Source: an uncultured Eubacteriales bacterium
Lineage (GTDB): Bacteria > Bacillota > Clostridia > Oscillospirales > Oscillospiraceae
DNA: 8,191 bases
NCBI GenBank assembly: GCA_900320765.1
Contig: ONTN01000119.1
Coordinates: forward strand, 1 to 8,191
Direction of reading: 5' to 3'
Positions 6,015 to 8,191 of the stretch are shown here, one piece after another. The notes under the pieces are model-generated. The model was not told where the DNA came from. It searched no databases and saw nothing but the letters and a program-made list of their open reading frames with translations. Each line of letters opens with the position of its first letter. Within the stretch, counting starts at the first letter, position 1. The translations under genes were made by a program, and so were the position numbers.

Positions 6015-6363
6015 TTTTCAGCACCTCAATATCACTGACTATCTCCAGAGCGAGGCTTCTTTCCCCGCCCTCCGGTAAACTGTCCGCCAGAGCCGCCGCC
6101 TTTTTTTTAAGACTGCCGAGCTCCAAGCGCATCTCGGTAAAACGCTTAACAACTCCGGTCTTTTCCTCAAAATTCTGCATATAGCTCTTCGCCTTCTTCA
6201 CGGCGTCGAGCACGGCGGGACGGGACACGCCCTTAAGCTCCGCGACCTCGGCAAGCGACATATCGTCGTTATAATATAGGTCGAAGTATTCGCGCTGAGT
6301 CTCGGTAAGAAGATCGCCGAAGAAATCGTAAAGAAGCGAAAGCTCCAGAGGATCGCCGCTCAA
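6004..6363 (-). CDS. ylxM: YlxM family helix-turn-helix protein, SRP operon partner
   Basis: YlxM is a small sigma-70 region-4-like helix-turn-helix protein encoded next to ffh across Bacillota. In streptococci it has been linked to SRP function. The 119-residue product starts MSGDPLELSLLYDFFGDLLT, followed by the conserved TQREYFDLYYNDDMSLAEVAE (22-42) and the helix-turn-helix GVSRPAVLDAVKKAK (45-59). The rest is a charged helix. The start is TTG at 6363. An in-frame TGA nine bases upstream rules out a longer form, and GGCGGTGA ends six bases before it. The stop overlaps the ffh start by 11 bases. It is the first gene after the operon promoter. Confidence 0.93.
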   Translation of the reverse strand: MSGDPLELSLLYDFFGDLLTETQREYFDLYYNDDMSLAEVAELKGVSRPAVLDAVKKAKSYMQNFEEKTGVVKRFTEMRLELGSLKKKAAALADSLPEGGERSLALEIVSDIEVLKNGI

Positions 6364-6408
6364 TTCAAGTCACCGCCTGTGTAAAGCAGAAGAATTTAAC
6401 ACCCGCAT

Positions 6409-6437
6409 ATTTTACAGCGTCTCGCCCGCTTTGTCAA
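6409..6437 (-). promoter_or_regulatory. Sigma-A promoter of the ylxM-ffh-rpsP-khpA-rimM-trmD operon
   Basis: On the minus strand a perfect -35 TTGACA (6432-6437) is followed by a 17-base spacer and the -10 TAAAAT (6409-6414), one base from consensus. Transcription should start near 6402, giving a leader of about 40 bases before the ylxM TTG. This strength fits a constitutive housekeeping operon. Confidence 0.88.
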
Positions 6438-6480
6438 TACCTATTTTGGAGCAAAAGTGCAAGGATCGCTTGAATATTTC

Positions 6481-6557
6481 TCCCGTATCGGGAAAAACTG
6501 AGAGAAAAGCCTTTTTAAAGGAGCATTCTTATGCAGTTTTCCGATACGGGATTTTTT
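6481..6557 (+). promoter_or_regulatory. Long stem enclosing the start codon, followed by T6: candidate attenuator
   Basis: TCCCGTATCGG at 6481-6491 is the exact reverse complement of CCGATACGGGA at 6541-6551. The stem extends inward by one G-T and three A-T pairs (6492-6495 with 6537-6540). The loop, 6496-6536, contains the ribosome-binding site and the ATG at 6531. Directly after the right arm comes TTTTTT at 6552-6557. The left arm can alternatively fold on itself (TCCCG 6481-6485 with CGGGA 6489-6493). The two folds exclude each other, as in attenuators. The 41-base loop makes the long stem less favourable, so a paired protein-binding site is the main alternative. Confidence 0.45.
6517..6523 (+). 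promoter_or_regulatory. Ribosome-binding site of the glucan synthase-like gene
   Basis: AAAGGAG lies seven bases before the ATG at 6531 and fixes this as the start. The preceding CCTTT (6510-6514) could pair with AAAGG, so access to the site may depend on RNA folding. Confidence 0.85.
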
Positions 6558-8191
6558 ATAGACGACGGAGCATTGGGAAACTATGCCCGCAATACTGCAG
6601 CGTCCGTCGAGGTCTCGGGCAGCGTTTCAGTGAAAAAGTACGCAGCTCTCGTAATGCGGGCGATGCGTTCGCTGAAGGGCTCGGCCGCGCGCCTTGATCC
6701 GGAGTCCGGCGCCGCCCGCTGGCTCCTTGATAACAGATACGTCGCCGAGAGGGAGGCGCAGGAGTCCTCGAGGACGCTCACCCGGGCGGGCAGGCTTCCC
6801 GCCCTCGTGGGAGAGAAGCGCCCCGCGGCGGCGGAGTGCGCCGGAACTCTCATAAGCGCGGGAAGGGGCAGACTGAGTGAAAAGAGGATAAGGATTTTCC
6901 TCACCGAATATCAGAGGAGGCGGCCGCTCGGGGAAAAGGAGCTCTGGCTCTTTATCCCGATCCTCAAGGCGGAGCTCACGCTCTTCCTCGCCTCAGCGGT
7001 GATGGCGGAAGACGTTTCCGAGGAGGTACTTAAAAACGTTTTCGACTCCTACCGCCTCCTGTCTCAGACCGATCTCTCGGAGCTTATGGAGAGCGTAAAC
7101 AGGCTTGACGAATGCCTTTCACGCGATCCCTCGGGCGTTTATCCGAAGATGGACGCGGAGACGAGAGCGGCGTACAGGAGAGAGACGGCGAGGATAGCAA
7201 AGCGGGAGAGACTTTCAGAGACGGACGCCGCGAAAAAGGCGGTGGAGCTCGCCACCCTCGACGGGAACGGCCACGTCGGAAAATATATATTCAAAAAGCC
7301 CCTCGGCAGGGTGGGGAAAAAGCCGAACGCAGGGGCGTATATAGCGGCGAACGTTATTCTGACGGCGTTTATTACGGTGTTTATCGGTATCACGCTCAAA
7401 AGCGTTTTTGCCGCGTTGCTCTCGCTTCTGCCTGTATCGGAGATAGTCAAGAACGGACTGACGCTTATTCTGACCCGCGTGCGGCCCCCGCGCAGGATAT
7501 TCCGTATGGATCTAAAAAAGGGAGTGCCGCCGGAGGGAAGAACAATCGTCGTCATCTCCGCTCTCCTTGCGTCCGGCGAGGACGGGGAGAAATACGCGGA
7601 GCTTTTAGAGGACTACAGGCTTTTAAACAGGTCGGCGGGCGACGAGGTGCGCTTCGGGATCCTGGCCGATCTCGCGGAATCTGAAAGCGAGGAAACGGAC
7701 AAGGACTCCGCTGTGATATCCCGCGCAAAGGAGGCGGCAGAGCGGCTCGAGCGCAGGTACGGAGGCGGCTTCTACCTCTTCATCAGAGGCAGAGAACTCA
7801 ATAACGCCGACGGAGTTTATATGGGCAGAGAGAGAAAAAGGGGCGCGATACGGGAACTCGTGCGCCTTATAACGGGCAAAAGCTCGACCCTTAAGGTGGT
7901 CTCCGGCGACGAGGGCTGGCTTTCGGGGGCTAAATATATCCTCACTCTCGATGCGGACACAAGGCTGACCTTCGATTCAGCAATCGAGCTCATTGGGGCT
8001 GCGATGCACCCGCTGAATACGCCCGTCGTTTCCGGCGGAATGGTCAGAGAGGGCTGCGGTATGATTGCCCCGGCTGTCGTTCCGGAGCTCAAACAGGCGA
8101 ACAGGTCGGACTTTGCGAGGATATTCGCAGGCCTCGGCGGCGTGGACCCATACGGCAGCACGGCGTCCGAGCTCTACTGGGACCTCTTCGC
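6531..8191 (+). CDS. Cyclic beta-1,2-glucan synthase-type glycosyltransferase (NdvB/ChvB-like), N-terminal part, open at window end
   Basis: Only the first 553 codons are in the window; family members are usually well over 2000 residues. NdvB/ChvB proteins build beta-1,2-glucan from UDP-glucose with a membrane GT84 domain, then cyclise and trim it with later domains (GH189 and GH94), which would lie to the right. Visible family landmarks in order are WLLDNRY (64-70), RPLGEKELWLF (131-141), GVYPKMDAETR (202-212) and HVGKYI (248-253). One clear membrane helix follows at about 269-289, with another hydrophobic stretch to 303. The GT84 region then shows RPPRRIF (318-324), RTIVVISALL (337-346), YMGRERKRGAI (430-440), ILTLDADTRL (470-479, the DxD metal and UDP site), and FARIFAGLGGVDPYG (528-542). 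No stop codon interrupts the frame. It is divergent from ylxM. Product specificity cannot be settled without the C-terminal domains. Confidence 0.88.
   Translation, partial: MQFSDTGFFIDDGALGNYARNTAASVEVSGSVSVKKYAALVMRAMRSLKGSAARLDPESGAARWLLDNRYVAEREAQESSRTLTRAGRLPALVGEKRPAAAECAGTLISAGRGRLSEKRIRIFLTEYQRRRPLGEKELWLFIPILKAELTLFLASAVMAEDVSEEVLKNVFDSYRLLSQTDLSELMESVNRLDECLSRDPSGVYPKMDAETRAAYRRETARIAKRERLSETDAAKKAVELATLDGNGHVGKYIFKKPLGRVGKKPNAGAYIAANVILTAFITVFIGITLKSVFAALLSLLPVSEIVKNGLTLILTRVRPPRRIFRMDLKKGVPPEGRTIVVISALLASGEDGEKYAELLEDYRLLNRSAGDEVRFGILADLAESESEETDKDSAVISRAKEAAERLERRYGGGFYLFIRGRELNNADGVYMGRERKRGAIRELVRLITGKSSTLKVVSGDEGWLSGAKYILTLDADTRLTFDSAIELIGAAMHPLNTPVVSGGMVREGCGMIAPAVVPELKQANRSDFARIFAGLGGVDPYGSTASELYWDLF

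Noticed and set aside
4599..6038. Two + strand open frames (4599-5276 and 5427-6038) opposite ffh
   Set aside because: Both mirror ffh codons, have no family resemblance, and no ribosome-binding site of note. They are shadows.
6095..6110. Slippery A-AAA-AAG heptamer in frame in ylxM
   Set aside because: The A8 run matches a dnaX-like -1 frameshift site, but the -1 frame ends after about 22 codons, no clear stimulatory hairpin was found, and the zero frame gives a normal-length YlxM. A chance Lys-rich run is more likely.
7112..7684. Open frame of 190 codons in another + frame, and minus-strand frames at 6581-6904, 7139-7555 and 7817-8161
   Set aside because: All lie inside the glucan synthase-like gene, whose own frame has continuous family landmarks and no stops.
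1..8191. CRISPR arrays, tRNA or rRNA genes, insertion sequences, defence genes
   Set aside because: I saw no spaced repeat array, no tRNA-like cloverleaf, no rRNA segment and no transposase or defence-type motif on either strand.

Overview
The window looks like a piece of chromosome from a low-to-mid GC Gram-positive anaerobe of the class Clostridia (Bacillota). The main reasons are the gene order ylxM-ffh-rpsP-khpA-rimM-trmD, which is a Bacillota signature, the clostridial style of the TrmD and Ffh sequences, a sortase-type surface protein with a CnaB/SpaA domain, and a large synthase of the cyclic beta-1,2-glucan synthase type, known from several Clostridia. Codon use in most genes is GC-rich. 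I cannot name a genus from this sequence alone.

Layout. Bases 1-195 are a leader with an extended -10 promoter and a strong dyad. Bases 196-2265 (+) encode a secreted, wall-anchored von Willebrand factor A (VWA) protein with a CnaB/SpaA fold, a Flg_new/InlB-type repeat, a Pro-Glu spacer and an IPDTG sorting signal. A shared terminator hairpin at 2272-2304 separates it from a convergent housekeeping operon on the minus strand, read in the order ylxM (6363) - ffh (6014) - rpsP (4576) - khpA (4361) - rimM (4070) - trmD (3586). That operon has a near-consensus sigma-A promoter at 6409-6437 and an internal terminator or attenuator at 4091-4115. Divergently, from 6531 to the right edge (+), runs the N-terminal 553 codons of a very large membrane glycosyltransferase of the cyclic beta-1,2-glucan synthase type. 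Its ORF is open at the window end.

How the genes work together. YlxM and Ffh belong to the signal recognition particle pathway that feeds membrane and secreted proteins to the translocon. S16, KhpA, RimM and TrmD serve ribosome assembly, small-RNA binding and tRNA G37 methylation. The two flanking + strand genes are cell-surface functions, adhesion or binding on the left and surface glucan synthesis on the right. They share no operon with the housekeeping block.

Most notable points: TrmD is fused in frame to a complete-looking GNAT acetyltransferase domain; ribosomal protein S16 lacks about 13 residues, including its usual Tyr-Asn-Pro segment; the ffh 3' end carries a 32-bp tandem duplication; the glucan synthase start codon lies in the loop of a long stem followed by T6, a possible attenuator; and the VWA gene is a compositional mosaic whose VWA domain contains a four-cysteine insert next to the MIDAS.
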